Notes: generated by a model from the sequence alone, not told the origin. DNA of 64,000 nucleotides from Lithobates sylvaticus (GCA_028564925.1 CM053026.1:594700661-594764660); one strand, 5' to 3'. Shown: positions 35,570-49,619, counted from the first letter of the stretch. Translations and numbers: made by a program.

Positions 35570-37493
35570 GAGAATGATTTAAATGACTTCAGTAATTTTG
35601 CACTTTGAGAATGAATTGGGCCACAGTACCTGTAGCTACAGTGCAAGTGCTTTAAAGTAGATTTGTTGTTTATAAAGATTATCTAAATATTTTAATGCCC
35701 CCAGCCTAGCCACAGGTTCAATGGATTACATGGCTTTTAAAAGTTTTCAGTTGAGGATTTTCTACCACCAGCTAATGGTGCCTTTTTGGAGAAGATACCC
35801 CCACCCTCCACCACTGACCTGCTCCAATTTGTCTGAAGCTCATACAGACCACAGTGAATTTTTATTTAGACCGAGCCAGCCAATGACTAAAAGCAGTCCT
35901 GCGGGAATGCATGGGAACGGAGTTCCTGCACTTTTTCCACAACAGGAACTCAGTTCCCGCTAGCAGCCGTGTCCTGCAAGACTTTGAAGTATGCGAGCTG
36001 TGTGACAGGTGCTACACCAGCAGCTGCAGACACAGTTCGCAATAGTAAGTGCCACACACCTGACCATTCAGGCATTGCCAGTAGGGGGCCCCATGACAGC
36101 TTCCGCTTCGATCTACCTGTCAATCACAGCTAGCTGACAGGTAGATCAGGTCCCTGCTGCTAAGAGATTGTATTTAGTCAGACCTCTCGTGATGCGCTCC
36201 TCCCCGCCGGCCCCTCCTGATTTTCTGTCTCCTCATCTTCCCCCTCCCCCAGTCTCCTGCATACTTGCTCTGTGTGTCTCGCTGAATCCCCCCTCCTCTA
36301 TCTTCAGTGCCATATGATGAGAGAACCCAGAGAAGGAGCACTGCTATTCTGCCGAGGGAGGAACATCAGTTTGGGGTGGTAAGCTGAGCACAATACCTGG
36401 CAAAGTTTAATGCCAGGAGGGAAGTTTATGTGGAAATATGTGAAGGGTTGGAATAGCAGCGAGTGTGCGTTGGAGCCCTGCAGAGTTTGCAGCCCCACAA
36501 GCTAACATACATCTCCTAAGCAGGAACACATCACTATCTCCCCAAGCATTCTGTCCAGATAATGTGCAGTTAATTTATGACCTTTCCGTTTAACCCTGTG
36601 TTATCCAAACTCTGTTCAATGAAAAGTGTAAACTCACCACATAAACTCTCTATATACAAAATAAAATTGCCCAATAAAGATCAGAACATGATGTTCACAT
36701 TTGCATGGAAGCACAATTGAATGAATGCTGATTATTCAGAGAATTACCGTATTTATGTTTATTGAGGATTGTTTTTTTTTTATGTACTAACAGTTAAGCT
36801 TCATACACTCAATACGGAAATTGGATGAAAAATACCACTTTTTAAGCGTTCGTGCATATTAGCGTATCATTTTTTTTTGTGGGCGAGTGGATCTTGGGTG
36901 GGAGTTTCCACACTTTTTCCCCAGGACTTGACCCCTGACTAAAAGGCAGTACTGGGCTTTCTTATCAAAAACGCAGAATGCTGTGCATTCGAAATATAAT
37001 AAATATTTATGTGTACTATAAGAAGTGTATACAAGTAATCCTAGTTAGAATATTATTTTCTCTGGGTTTCAATCTGAAGACAGCATGTGTATTACGGTAT
37101 GCTCCAGTCTGCTCAGCTCTGATGGGCTTCCACAGTTGACACAATTGCAGCTTGAGTAAAAGTTTGCATAAGGCAGCACAAGTAAATAAAGCAACAGTTG
37201 TAGAGGGGACATGCTATTGAGCAAATTTGTTACTTTAGCCTGAATAAGCAAAGTATAAGTTTGATTTGAAGCTAAACTCCAGACAGACAAATATAACACC
37301 AATAACATCATGTATACCATATATTCATTCAAATTATTAGAATTTAAATGCAACAAATGTAAGTACCTGAACTGGTCTTGGTTTCTGATATATGTCATTG
37401 CCAGAACAGTAGAATATAGGCTGTGAGAGTGAGTGACAGCATTGTAAACCAATAAGCTGGTCTGCATGCAAATACTGTATATTGAAAAGGATC
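35570..37493. other. No recognisable gene
   Basis: No domain, RNA gene or terminal repeat was found. A short inverted pair, GATCTACCTGTCAATCACAGCTAG with CTAGCTGACAGGTAGATC, lies at about 36110-36148. Confidence 0.4.
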
Positions 37494-38190
37494 TGTCAGG
37501 TCACCTGAGACCAGCTGACAGATGCATGCCACTGGGGTTAGGAGCACACTGCTAAGGTTGTGGACCCTTTGGCTGGTTGCTGCAGATGGAGCTCTGGGTG
37601 GTTCAGGAAAGCAGCTCCACCTAAATATTCACCAGAGCCTCTAGTGGCGAGGATGGATTTGGCTGCACCTGACTCCAGCTCGCGGCCCCCTGGGTCTTTC
37701 AGCTCATGCTCCCGTACCGGCTCTGGTGGGCAGAGCGGAAGCAGCAGTTCAGGATTAAACACAGGATAGTTAGGAGATCAAGCCAAGGTCAGGGCAACTA
37801 GCAGACAGGGATGGTCAGAAAGGCATGCCAAAGTAGTGGTTACTAGCAGACAGGAATGGGCAGAAGACACGCCAAGGTCGGGGGTTACTAGCAGACAGGA
37901 ATAGTCAGAAGTTCTCGCCACAGTTGGTACATGGAAGTCAGAGATAACATACAGCAGGATGCCACACCAGAAGCCTAAACACAACTGTTGCTTGGGCAAG
38001 AATGGCTTGCAGTGAACAGAGTTAAATAGTGTTTTTCTGTTAGAGGCTGGGGTGGGCCATGCTGAGAGGAGATTACTTAAACACGCAGGTGTGAGAGCGC
38101 GGTCCCTAAGCTGATACACAGACCAGAGAGGTAAGCAAACAGACAGGGCATGAAACATTACTGCAGATTCATTATAGGAACACCCTGACA
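37494..38190. repeat. LTR-like interspersed repeat (possible solo LTR fossil)
   Basis: The ends read TGTCAGGTCACC and ACACCCTGACA, giving TG...CA termini, but the flanking five bases do not match. The middle holds three diverged copies of a unit of about 44 bp containing CTAGCAGACAGG(G/A)AT at 37780-37915. Part of the same sequence (ACGCAGGTGTGAGAGCGC) recurs near 58680. No coding region is present. Confidence 0.4.
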
Positions 38191-38858
38191 GAAGGACAGA
38201 GTGACAGAGGGATGGTCTATCACTATTCCTTTACTGCCCAATCCCAGGCTGGGGACTGTGAGGTGGAAAGGCTTTACTACCTAATAACAGTAGAAAATGT
38301 CAGGTCCGCAGACTGGCTGCGCTATCTAGTAGATCTGCCTAAATTTCAGGCATTAATTAACAGATATACAATTCCTTTTGTGGGTAAAACAGTCTTCATC
38401 TACTGTATGTATTTTAATGATATATTATATTATAATTTAATATAAGTATATGTTATAAAAATATAAATATATACATTTTTTTGCAGTCCAGTTACCACAA
38501 TCAGCTTGATTCTTCCTCTATGCCATGTGTTTTGTTTATTTATCTTCTGGTTAACATGAACTCATACAATCATTTGGCTCACTAATCACCATGATCATGT
38601 AGTGCAGCTTTTGACATCATGGCAAACCCAGAGAGGGACTACTTATACATGCTTTAGGCTACAACACCTGAGAGGTGAATTGACAGTGGAAAGCCCAGCA
38701 CTGTACACCTTAAGTTCCTATGGGGATATCCAACCATGGACACCACCAGTTGCTTGTATTGTAGTGCTGGTGACCCATTCAGAACATTTTGCATAATGGT
38801 AGATTTATTTTAAACATTAGTTCTCTAATGTCTGATGTATGCTTGTTCTCTGACACCA
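38191..38858. other. No recognisable gene
   Basis: A 77-codon plus frame at 38212-38445 has no recognised motif. The remainder is AT-rich. Confidence 0.35.
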
Positions 38859-39704
38859 TTAACTGCTTAAGGTTCGCGACCCGGTCCTGAGCTTTGTGAC
38901 CGCGGCCGCGGGACCAGCGGACCCGATCGCCGCTGGTGTCCCCCGATTGGGTCACAGAGCTGAAGAACGGGGAAAGGTATGTGTAAACAAACCTCTCCCC
39001 GTGCTTCCTAGTGATGCTGTCACTGATCAGCTGTTCCCTGTCATCGGGAAAGCCTACTGTAAAAAAAACACACACACACTTAACCCCTCCCCGCCCCTAG
39101 TGGTTAACTCCTTCACTGCCAGTGTCATTTACACAGGAATCAGTGCATTTAAATAGCACTGATTGCTGTATAAATGACAATGGTCCCAAAAATGTGTCAA
39201 AAATGTCCAATGTGTCTGCCATATTGTCGCAGTCACAATAAAAATCGCTGATCGCCGCCATTACTAGTAAAAAAAAAATAATAATAAAAAATGCTATAAA
39301 ACTATCCCCAATTTTGTAAACGCTATAACTTTTGCGCAAACCAATCAATAATCCCTAATTGCGATTTTTTTACCAAAAATATGTAGAAGAATACGTATCG
39401 GCCTAAACTGAGGAAAAAAAATGTTTTTTTATATATTTTTTGGGGATATTTATTATAGCAAAAAGTAAAAAATATAGATTTTTTTTTCAAAATTGTCACT
39501 ATTTTTGTTTATAGCTCAAAAAACCACAGAGGTGATCAAATACCACCAAAAGAAAGCTCTATTTGTGGGAAAAAAAGGACACCAATTTTGTTTGGGAGCC
39601 ACGTCGCACGACCGCACAATTGTCAGTTAAAGCGACGCAGTGCCAAATCGCAAAAAGGGGCCTGGTCCTTTGGCTGCAAATTGGTCCGGGGCTTAAGTGG
39701 TTAA
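38859..39704 (+). mobile_element. piggyBac miniature (second copy)
   Basis: TTAA bounds both ends (38859-38862 and 39701-39704), with AAGTGG at the right. The interior parallels 17919-18731, including AAAAATCGCTGATC, AAATACCACCAAAAGAAAGC and CAATTGTCAGTTAAAGCG. It lies 20 bp from the left end of Harbinger B. Confidence 0.85.
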
Positions 39705-40189
39705 TAAGCATTTTGAACTATTATGCCACGTATTGAAATTCTTGTCGGAAAAAGCTATGATGTTTTTTCTGATGGAATTCCGCTCAAACTTGTCTTGCGT
39801 ATACACGATCACACCAAATTCTGATTGCTAAGAATGCTGTGACGTACAACACGTATGACGGGACTAAAAAAAGGAAGTTCAATAGCCACTGAGCCACCCT
39901 TTGGGCTCCTTGTGCTAATCTCGTGTTTATCTCGTAATAGTAGAAGTTTGGTTAGAGACGATTAGCGCTTTTCAGACTCGTGCTTTTCAAATAGTTTTAC
40001 TTTCTGTTCAGTTTGTGCTTGTGGGCTTGTATCTGGTTTTCAGTGCGAGCAGTCAGTTCGTATCTGTTTTTCAGTGCGTTCTTGTCCGCTCGTTGCTGAT
40101 TTTCAGCTCGCTCTTCACAGGCCTTGCTGTTCTTCAGTGCGTTCTGTTAGTTCATTCTGACCAGCTGACCAGCCGACCGTTTTGAAGCC

Positions 40190-40648
40190 ATGTTGCGGGT
40201 ACATGCTCGTCATAGAGTTCGTGCTGTGCGGGGGCTTGGTGTTGGGCTTCTAGCTTTGACCAAAGCCCAGTCCATGAACAGGGCAAGAAGGAGTTCATGG
40301 ACAAAGAATTGGTTACTCCCGCGTGACCAATTCTCTCATATGCCTTTGCTGCGTGAGATCCAGGAGAATAATCCTGATGATTTGGGGAACTTTCTCAGGA
40401 CGACGGAACCCGTTTTTCACCATCTGTTGGCTTTTCTGATCCCTAATATCAGCAGGCAGGATACCTGCATGAGGCAAGCCATCACTCCGGAGCAGAGGCT
40501 AATCACCACGTTGCAGGGAACTTGGCGATGGGGAGAAGCCTGCAGGACCTCAATTTCTCAACAGGCATCTCCCCCCAGGCTCTGGGGATCATTATTCCAG
40601 AGACCTGTTCTGCCATTATTCAGGTCCTGCACAAGGACTATATTAAGG
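40190..40648 (+). pseudogene. Harbinger transposase, exon 1 (copy B)
   Basis: The N-terminal part of the HARBI1-type transposase starts at ATG 40190. Recognisable blocks are SWTKNWLLPRDQFSHMPLLR, EIQENNPDDLGNFLRTTEP, VFHHLLAFLIPNISRQDTCM and RQAITPEQRLITTLQ. After TTLQ a one-base shift moves the expected LAMGRSLQDLNFSTGISP into another frame. The exon ends with a Lys codon and the donor AAG/GTAAGA at 40648. This exon is absent from copy A. The Tc1 element lies 30 bp into the following intron and does not disrupt the coding sequence. Confidence 0.82.
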
Positions 40649-40677
40649 TAAGATTTCTCCTTTAACATCACATTCTA

Positions 40678-42298
<1,621 letters not shown>

Positions 42299-42944
42299 TA
42301 TGTATTTATTGTTTGCTAATGTATTGTATTTCTTTCATTGTTCCCTAATTACCATGATTGGAGTATGCTGTGAATGTCCCCTTTGTCCTCATGCATGCTG
42401 TAAGCTTTAATGCTCCTTTTTTGTCCTTCATGCATATTTGCCTTCACCAACCTCCCCAGAATGCTATCCTTGGCTCATACACACCTATAGCCTAGTCACT
42501 TAACAATGTATTTTGTCAGCTCCATTGTAGTGCTTTACCCTAAACACCCCCTAAAATGTGTCCAAATGTTATTTGTGTCCTTAAATTCATACAGAGTGCC
42601 AGAGGCTTTTTTTTTGAGGCCCAACATTTGAAACCCTCCCTCCGCACAACCGCTAAGTCAGCTGATACCAATCCTCTGCCTCATCTGCTGACTTTGCCAA
42701 ACCCATACACACTATACCTACCTCTTTTGTGGTCATATATATATATATAGATGAATTCACCAAAGCATGTAGTGAAAGGGCCTGCCTGAATACTTTCAAA
42801 TGGTACTGTTTTAAGTATTTTTCTCCTATTATTATCTTGATAGGTAATTGCAGAATGTAAAAATATGCTTCCATTTGTACAGTGTGTATTTATATATTTG
42901 TATTATGACACGTCTAACCTGTCCAGTGGGCTGCCAATAGTGTA

Positions 42945-43130
42945 AGTAAGGAGGGCCTCCCACTTTGCCACCCATTGGGACTTTCCCAACTGTGGAGGAG
43001 CAATTGATGGGAAGCATGTCCACATCATCCCACCACCCCATTCGGGGTCATACTATTACAATTACAAGGGGTTCAATAGTATTGTGTTGGTGGTGGTGTA
43101 GGTGACATATGAGTTTTTATATGTGGGGAG
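42945..43130 (+). pseudogene. Harbinger transposase, exon 2 first part (copy B)
   Basis: Plus-strand translation gives WDFPNCGGAIDGKHVHI, which holds the first catalytic Asp, then PPPHSGSYYYNYKGF, then an in-frame stop in VVV*VTYEF. The exon is cut at 43130 by the hAT-type element and resumes at 49145, with GTGGGGAG present on both sides. The acceptor is degraded, so the left limit is approximate. Confidence 0.85.
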
Positions 43131-43586
43131 TAAGGATGAGCCCGGTGTTCGATTCGAACCCATGTTCGAATCGAGCACCGGGTGTTCGCTCGCTCGGCGA
43201 GCCCAGAACTATTGGGGCCGCTCGCATCAAATTCGTGTGATGCGAGCGGCCCCGCAATGCATTGCGGCCCGCGCAGTGCAATGCTGGCTGATGATTGGCC
43301 AAGCATGCACTGTGACCCCGCATGCTTGGCCAATCACAGCGCCGGCAGCGAGGAGAGCCATAATTGGCTACAGGCAGGATGCCTGTAGCCAATTATAGCT
43401 CAGGGGCTTTAGTACACGCCCCACGGTATAAGAGGCCGCTGCGCCGGCGGCCTCGCATATTATGTTTCAGTCAGTGTCAGCGTGTCAGTGTGCTGCTGAC
43501 TGCTGACAACAATATGTGCTCTATTTCTGGGGATATGTGTGTGCATGCTGTTAGAACAGCATTGCAGTATCACATCTGGGGGGTGT

Positions 43587-46500
43587 TGTGACGGACCTAG
43601 CCGGGACACGGGCTGTTGGAGGGGACTGAGTGCGAGCCTGTTGCCTTGTGATTATGGGCCCTGGCATTTGGGGGAACAGTGCTCTTTGAGCTGCAAGCCT
43701 GGGACCCCTGAGCTGGTGATACTTGGATTCAGGTCCATGCTGGCCCCCCAATACACATAGAATCTGTATGTGTATTTGGCATATTAGCAAGAGACGCTAA
43801 TGTCATGACTCATGAACTCCAGCCACCTGTGTTATGTAATTGAGTATAGTCTGGCTTGTAGAAGTGTTTCACCTATTGTTGTGTGTGCTAATTAACCCTG
43901 CAATTGAATGAAGGAGCCCAGTGTTGATTAAGATAATTAGCTCATGCTAATTAGGTTAGGCTTGAGTCATCTGTCAACTGTATATAAGTGTGACATGTCA
44001 AATAAAGATTAATTCCTGATGTAGCCTACACTGGTGTTGTCTGGTGACTGGGTAAGCTAAGGGGGTCTTGGATTGTGTGGTACCGGACAGAGGAAGCAGT
44101 TACGGCGGACATCTTGAGTACGAGGTCCGTCACAATTGGCTGGCAGCGGTGGGATCGTGCTTCCTTGTCGTGAACACATCCAAACCATCACCTGGATCCA
44201 AGGCCCGCATAGCAGAGGTACAGATACGTCATCATGGAAGAGGAATTCGGAAGGAGGTTGCGAGAGATGCGGATACAGCAGAGAGGATCAGTATCGGTGC
44301 AGGTCCTGCTGGGATGGTATGATTCTGTTCGCCTACAACTCTGGAAAGAAGCGCTAGCCTGTGAGCAGCGACACCAGGGAAAAGTTCTCCCCTCCATCCA
44401 TGTAAGGTACTGGTCGCAGTATGAAGTACGATTGCTGTTATTGGGGGAACAACCGAAGCAGGAGTGGACAGCTGAGTTAAGCAGGCTGATCCGGGCAGAA
44501 ATGCGTTTGGACGAGAGCTACAGAGCCCTCCGGTGGTATGTAGCCCAAGTGTGCCCGTGGACAGCGGATGACAGGCCCACGGAAGGCTTTGATTATAATG
44601 GCCTGGGATTGTTGTACTGGAGGCTGTCCGAGGACCCCGACTTTGGGAGTGATCTGGAGTGGCGTTTGGAGGAAATAATGGAGCACAGAGAGCAAAGATT
44701 GAACGTCTCGGAAGTGCTCTGGGCACAGGAAGATTTGGAGTTCCTGGCCGCTCAGGAATGGGAGCTTGAGATCGCCTACATACAGCTGCTAGACTCTGCT
44801 CAGCAGCAGGGTGGGGCTCCCTTTGCCTGGGACTATCAGGAAATACCAGCAGACAGCTCTGAAATCCTGGCTGAAGAGTCGGCGATGTGGCATAGTAACA
44901 GAGTGCTTTGCCCACCTGCCCCCGCAGCTATGGACGCGGAGGTCTTATGGCGGATGCAGGAAGTGCTGACAACAGGGCAGAGCTCTGCTAACCTCTGCCC
45001 AGCACCGAAGGCATCTTCTAGGTTCCACGGACAGGTGGTGAACCTCTATCCCCAGCCATCAGTTGTAGAGACTGAGGATTTAATAGACTTTTCTGCTGAG
45101 GAAAAACAACCTCATGAGCCTCCATCAGAAGAGCTGGTATTAGGGCCAAACTTCACTGAGTTCTGCCCAGCACCAACGGCAGTATCCGTGGAGTTACAAG
45201 GAACTTCTCCAGCTGAAGCGCAGGTCACCGGCAGAGGGTCCAAGACCTCTGCCCCACACCGGTGGCAGTTATGGAGGCTCAGGGTGAGAAGGTGGCGATC
45301 ACTTCCCAGCAGCAGATACAGGGGGAGAAGAGAGAGGAGGTGGTTGTTGTCCCTCCTCAACAGTCGGCCAGGGTGGAGAAAGCGGTCTTTCCTCCCCAGC
45401 AAAGATCCGTGCACCTGGGAGACAATACCACAGACATGTCATCCCAGCGGCCAGATGAGGGAATGGAAAAGGAAGCAGCCGGCTCCCCTTCCCAATGGCA
45501 GCTACACAATTTGGGAGTGGAGGAAGCCAGCCTCCTGCCCCAACGGTTAACCAGAGCGGAGGATGTGGAGTCCCCAGCAGAAGTGCTGGCAACAGGGCAG
45601 AGTGCTACCCACCTCTGTCCAGCACCAGCAACAGCTGCGGAGTTCCAGGGAGCTGGGGCAGTCGGCCTCTCTCCCCAACAGTTAGCTGGAGGAGATGATG
45701 TAGGGAAGCTCCTACACCCACCTGAACTGCTGGCAACGGAACAGAGCGCTACTGGCCTCTGCCCGCAACTAAAACAGGACAGATTCCCTGTAAAGGTGGA
45801 TGGGAATGCAGTCCCCACTTGTATACCCCAGGGATGCTGGGCGGTTGGCCCAAATCCCCAACAGCATGACGGAGTGATCCCAGTCACCCTGTCTTCTCTC
45901 CAGCGGCTGAAAAGACTCCAGGGAGAAGGGCCAGTCCAGGCCTCTCCCCAGCGGCAGATATGTTCTTTGAGAGAGGCAGAGGTTGGCTGGGTGAGTGCTC
46001 TGTTTGAAACAATTTGTTTGGGGTACTGTGTGGGTACAGGCATTAGAGGACTGGAACCACTGACTAACTTCGGAGTCAACCCGTCTGGGGTCTCCTCCTG
46101 TGTTAGTCTCCTGCCGAAAGGGGAGAAATGTGACGGACCTAGCCGGGACACGGGCTGTTGGAGGGGACTGAGTGCGAGCCTGTTGCCTTGTGATTATGGG
46201 CCCTGGCATTTGGGGGAACAGTGCTCTTTGAGCTGCAAGCCTGGGACCCCTGAGCTGGTGATACTTGGATTCAGGTCCATGCTGGCCCCCCAATACACAT
46301 AGAATCTGTATGTGTATTTGGCATATTAGCAAGAGACGCTAATGTCATGACTCATGAACTCCAGCCACCTGTGTTATGTAATTGAGTATAGTCTGGCTTG
46401 TAGAAGTGTTTCACCTATTGTTGTGTGTGCTAATTAACCCTGCAATTGAATGAAGGAGCCCAGTGTTGATTAAGATAATTAGCTCATGCTAATTAGGTTA

Positions 46501-46676
46501 GGCTTGAGTCATCTGTCAACTGTATATAAGTGTGACATGTCAAATAAAGATTAATTCCTGATGTAGCCTACACTGGTGTTGTCTGGTGACTGGGTAAGCT
46601 AAGGGGGTCTTGGATTGTGTGGTACCGGACAGAGGAAGCAGTTACGGCGGACATCTTGAGTACGAGGTCCGTCACA
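43587..46676 (+). mobile_element. LTR retrotransposon fossil, non-autonomous, very young
   Basis: Two 548-bp LTRs (43587-44134 and 46129-46676) begin TGTGACGG and end CCGTCACA and look identical by eye, so the insertion is recent. The five-base target duplication GGTGT is at 43582-43586 and 46677-46681. A TATATAAG and an AATAAAG lie within each LTR. After the left LTR comes a primer-binding site containing TGGCAGCGGTGGGAT, which matches the 3' end of a leucine tRNA apart from one extra base near its start. A purine tract, AAAGGGGAGAAA, precedes the right LTR. A long open frame (44234-45550) and a second (45262-46302) show no protease, reverse transcriptase, RNase H or integrase motif. The superfamily is unresolved. 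It looks whole for a non-autonomous element. It is inserted in the left part of the hAT element. Confidence 0.88.
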
Positions 46677-48830
46677 GGTGTCTATAGGTGGCCTGTGAAG
46701 GGGGCAGGTTTCCTGTGCTTAGAACTTTCCCTGCAAAAAAGTGTCATTTTTGCAGGAAAAAAGCTATTTAAAATCACTCGCGGCTAATGAATTGATGGCT
46801 CCTGTAACACAGAGAACTGTCATTCATTAATAAAAAACAAAAAAAAAGCGTAGGGGTCCCCCCAAATTCAATAACCAGGCCCTTCAGGTCTGGGATGGAT
46901 ATTAAGGGGAACCCCAGCCAAAAAAAAAAAAAAATGGCGTAGGGTCCCCCTCAAAATCCATACCAGACCCTTGAGGTCTGGTATGGATTTTAAGGGGAAC
47001 CCTAGCCCAAAAAAATGGCGTGGGGTCCCCCTCAAAATCCATACCAGACCCTTATCCGAGCACGCAACCTGGCAGGCCGCAGGAAAAGAGGGGGGACGAG
47101 AGCGCCCCCCCTCTCGCCTGAACCGTACCAGGCCACATGCCCTCAACATTGGGAGGATGCTTTGGGGGTCTAAGACCCCTAAAGCACCTTGTCCCCATGT
47201 TGATGAGGACAAGGGCCTCTTCCCCACAACCGTGCCCGGTGGTTGTGGGGGTCTGCGGGCGGGGGGCTTATCGGAATCTGGAAGCCCCCTTTAACAAGGG
47301 GACCCCCAGATCCCGCCCCCCCCCCCTGTGTGAAATGGTAACGGGGTACAAAAGTACCCCTACCATTTCACCAAAAAAAGTGGCAAAAATGGTAAAAATG
47401 ACAGGAGACAGTCTTTGACAATTCCTTTATTAAAATCTTCTTTCTTCTTTCTTCATCCTTCGGTTTCTTCATCTTCTCCTTCCTTCATTTTCTTCCATCT
47501 TCTTCTTCCATTTTCTTCTTTCTCCGATCCGCTTCTTCTTGCGCTGGTCTTCTCGTCCTTCTCGTCCGGCATCTTCTTCCGTCGGCGTCGGCGTCGGTGT
47601 CTTCTTGGGCCGCTCCGCGCAATGGGAGGCTCCCGCTGTGTGAGGCTCCGCTCCGTCTGACAGGTCTTTTATAATGGAGGGCACCTGGTGACCCCGCCCC
47701 CTCTGACGCACAGGGACATCATGGGGAATTCCATGATGGCTTTCCCCATGACGTCAGAGGGGGGCGGGGTCACCAGGTGCCCTCCGTTTTAAAAGACCTG
47801 TCAGATGGAGCGGAGCCTCACACAGCGGGAGCCTCCCATTGCGCGGAGCGGCCCAAGAAGACACCGACACCGACACTGACACCGACGCCGACGGAAGAAG
47901 ATGCCGGACGAGAAGGACGAGAAGACCAGCGCAAGAAGAAGCGGATCGGAGGAAGAAGAAAATGGAAGAAGAAGATGGAAGAAGATGAAGGAAGGAGAAG
48001 ATGAAGAAACCGAAGGATGAAGAAAGAAGAAAGAAGATTTTAATAAAGGAATTGTCAAAGACTGTCTCCTGTCATTTTTACCATTTTTGCCACTTTTTTG
48101 GTGAAATGGTAGGTACCCCCTTACCATTTCACACAGGGGGGGGCCGGGATCTGGGGGTCCCCTTGTTAAAGGGGGCTTCCAGATTCCGATAAGCCCCCCG
48201 CCCGCAGACCCCCACAACCACCGGGCACGGTTGTGGGGAAGAGGCCCTTGTCCTCATCAACATGGGGACAAGGTGCTTTAGGGGTCTTAGACCCCCAAAG
48301 CATCCTCCCAATGTTGAGGGCATGTGGCCTGGTACGGTTCAGGCGAGAGGGGGGGGCGCTCTCGTCCCCCCCTCTTTTCCTGCGGCCTGCCAGGTTGCGT
48401 GCTCGGATAAGGGTCTGGTATGGATTTTGAGGGGGACCCCACACCATTTTTTTTGGCTAGGGTTCCCCTTAAAATCCATACCAGACCTCAAGGGTCTGGT
48501 ATGGATTTTGAGGGGTACCCTACGCCATTTTTTATTTTTTTTGGCTGGGATCCCCCTTAATATCCATCCCAGACCTGAAGGGCCTGGTTATTGTATTTGG
48601 GGGGACCCCTACGCTTTTTTTTTTCATTTTTTTTATTTTTTATCAATGACTTTTTTTTATGAATGAGTTTCAATGAATCACTGTTCTCTGTGTTACGGGA
48701 GCCGTGAATTAACATTAGCCGCGAGTGATTTTAAATAGCTTTTTTACTTTCAAAAATGACACTTTGCGCAGAGACAGTTCTAAACACGGGAAACATGCGC
48801 CCCTTTACAGGCATACTATAGACACCCCCC
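46677..48830. repeat. 2.2-kb near-perfect palindrome inside the hAT element
   Basis: Arms of about 1.05 kb run outward from a centre near 47735. CTATAGGTGGCCTG at the left end corresponds to CAGGCATACTATAG at the right, and CATACCAGACCCTTATCCGAGCAC to GTGCTCGGATAAGGGTCTGG. Arms differ by scattered substitutions and small indels, including a different number of (ACCGAC) hexamers. Mirrored open frames (47777-48004 plus, 47469-47711 minus) encode the same Lys-, Arg- and Glu-rich peptide. Confidence 0.88.
47691..47768. promoter_or_regulatory. Palindrome centre with paired GC boxes and a CRE
   Basis: A GC box, CCCCGCCCC, at 47692-47700 faces GGGGGCGGGG at 47759-47768. Between them a full cAMP-response-type TGACGTCA lies at 47749-47756, and its left counterpart is degraded to TGACGCAC. 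This layout could act as a bidirectional promoter firing into both arms. Function is inferred from motifs only. Confidence 0.4.
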
Positions 48831-49144
48831 AGGTACGAAATTTAAAGGAATATTACACTTTTATTGTTTCAATTTAAGCATTATTAAAATCACTGCTCCT
48901 GAAAAAACGGCCGTTTTTAAAAAAAAAAATTGCATTGATACATGTCCCCTGGGGCAGGACCCAGGTCCCCAAACACTTTTTATGACATTAACATGCATAT
49001 TAGCCTTTAAAATGAGCACTTTTAATTTCAAACGTTCGCATCCATTATAACTAATAGGGTTCTAAAGCTCGCACGGACTTTAGGTCCGTTCGCAGGTTCT
49101 GGTGCGAGCCGAACGGGGGGGGGGGGGTGTTCGGCTCATCCCTA

Positions 49145-49619
49145 GTGGGGAGGAATGACCGGATGTCGGATGGTGGAGTATTTGCACGGAACGAGTTCTA
49201 CTGATGTGTCGAGAGTGGTGGCTTGGGATTGCCACCTCCGGAGGAGAACGTCGAAGGACTGCCATTTGTCTTCGTCCCAGATGAGGCATTCGGTCTGGGT
49301 GACCATGTGATGAGGCCATTCCCCCAGAGAAGAGGGTTTTTAATTACCGGCTGGCCAGAGCCAGAAGAGTCATGGAGAATACATTTGGGATCCTAGCCAG
49401 CCGGATCCGCCTGTTTCAAACAGTGATAAATATAGCAGAATACAAACTGAACCATAAAATTTTGAGTTGCTGCATCCTGCACAATTTTCTGAAAAAACAT
49501 AATCCTAGTTATGTTGCCTCTGTTGGACCTGAGGCCGGACTTTCAGAAGTTCCAATGACGGCCCTGAAAGTGGGATATCCTGGCTTGCCCCCCCAAAGTG
49601 CCTGTGAAGTGAGATAAAA
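49145..49619 (+). pseudogene. Harbinger transposase, exon 2 second part (copy B)
   Basis: Coding sense resumes after the hAT insertion with NDRMSDGGVFARNEFY and then an in-frame stop. LPFVFVPDEAFGLGDHVMRP contains the second Asp. A deletion removes most of the LTPEKR-type segment, after which ARARRVMENTFGILASRIRL-type sequence (about 49350-49405) brings the catalytic Glu. INIAEYKLNHKILSCCILHN and FLKKHNPSYVASVGPEAGL follow. The reading ends with CEVR and a stop at 49615-49617. Copy B thus retains the SDGG segment that copy A has lost. Confidence 0.85.

Larger units (their letters stand above)
43131..49144. mobile_element. hAT-type non-autonomous element with a giant internal palindrome
   Basis: The 8-bp duplication GTGGGGAG occurs at 43123-43130 and 49145-49152. 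The ends TAAGGATGAGCC and GGCTCATCCCTA are inverted repeats (TARGGATGAGCC), as expected for the hAT superfamily. The left 450 bp hold smaller palindromes, such as TAATTGGCTACAGGCAGGAT with its inverse at 43360-43400. The bulk is the inverted repeat at 46677-48830. An LTR element sits at 43587-46676; without it the hAT element is about 2.9 kb. No transposase is present. Confidence 0.85.

Noticed and set aside
35140-35577. 145-codon plus-strand frame
   Set aside because: Lies inside a Harbinger miniature whose inverted structure leaves several frames open.
44232-44915. 227-codon minus-strand frame
   Set aside because: Antisense shadow of the long plus-strand frame in the LTR fossil, with no motif.
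47469-48004. Mirrored TPTP...KKKR frames as genes
   Set aside because: They are the two arms of one palindrome with skewed purine-rich sequence; the peptide has no family. Kept only as part of the palindrome finding.
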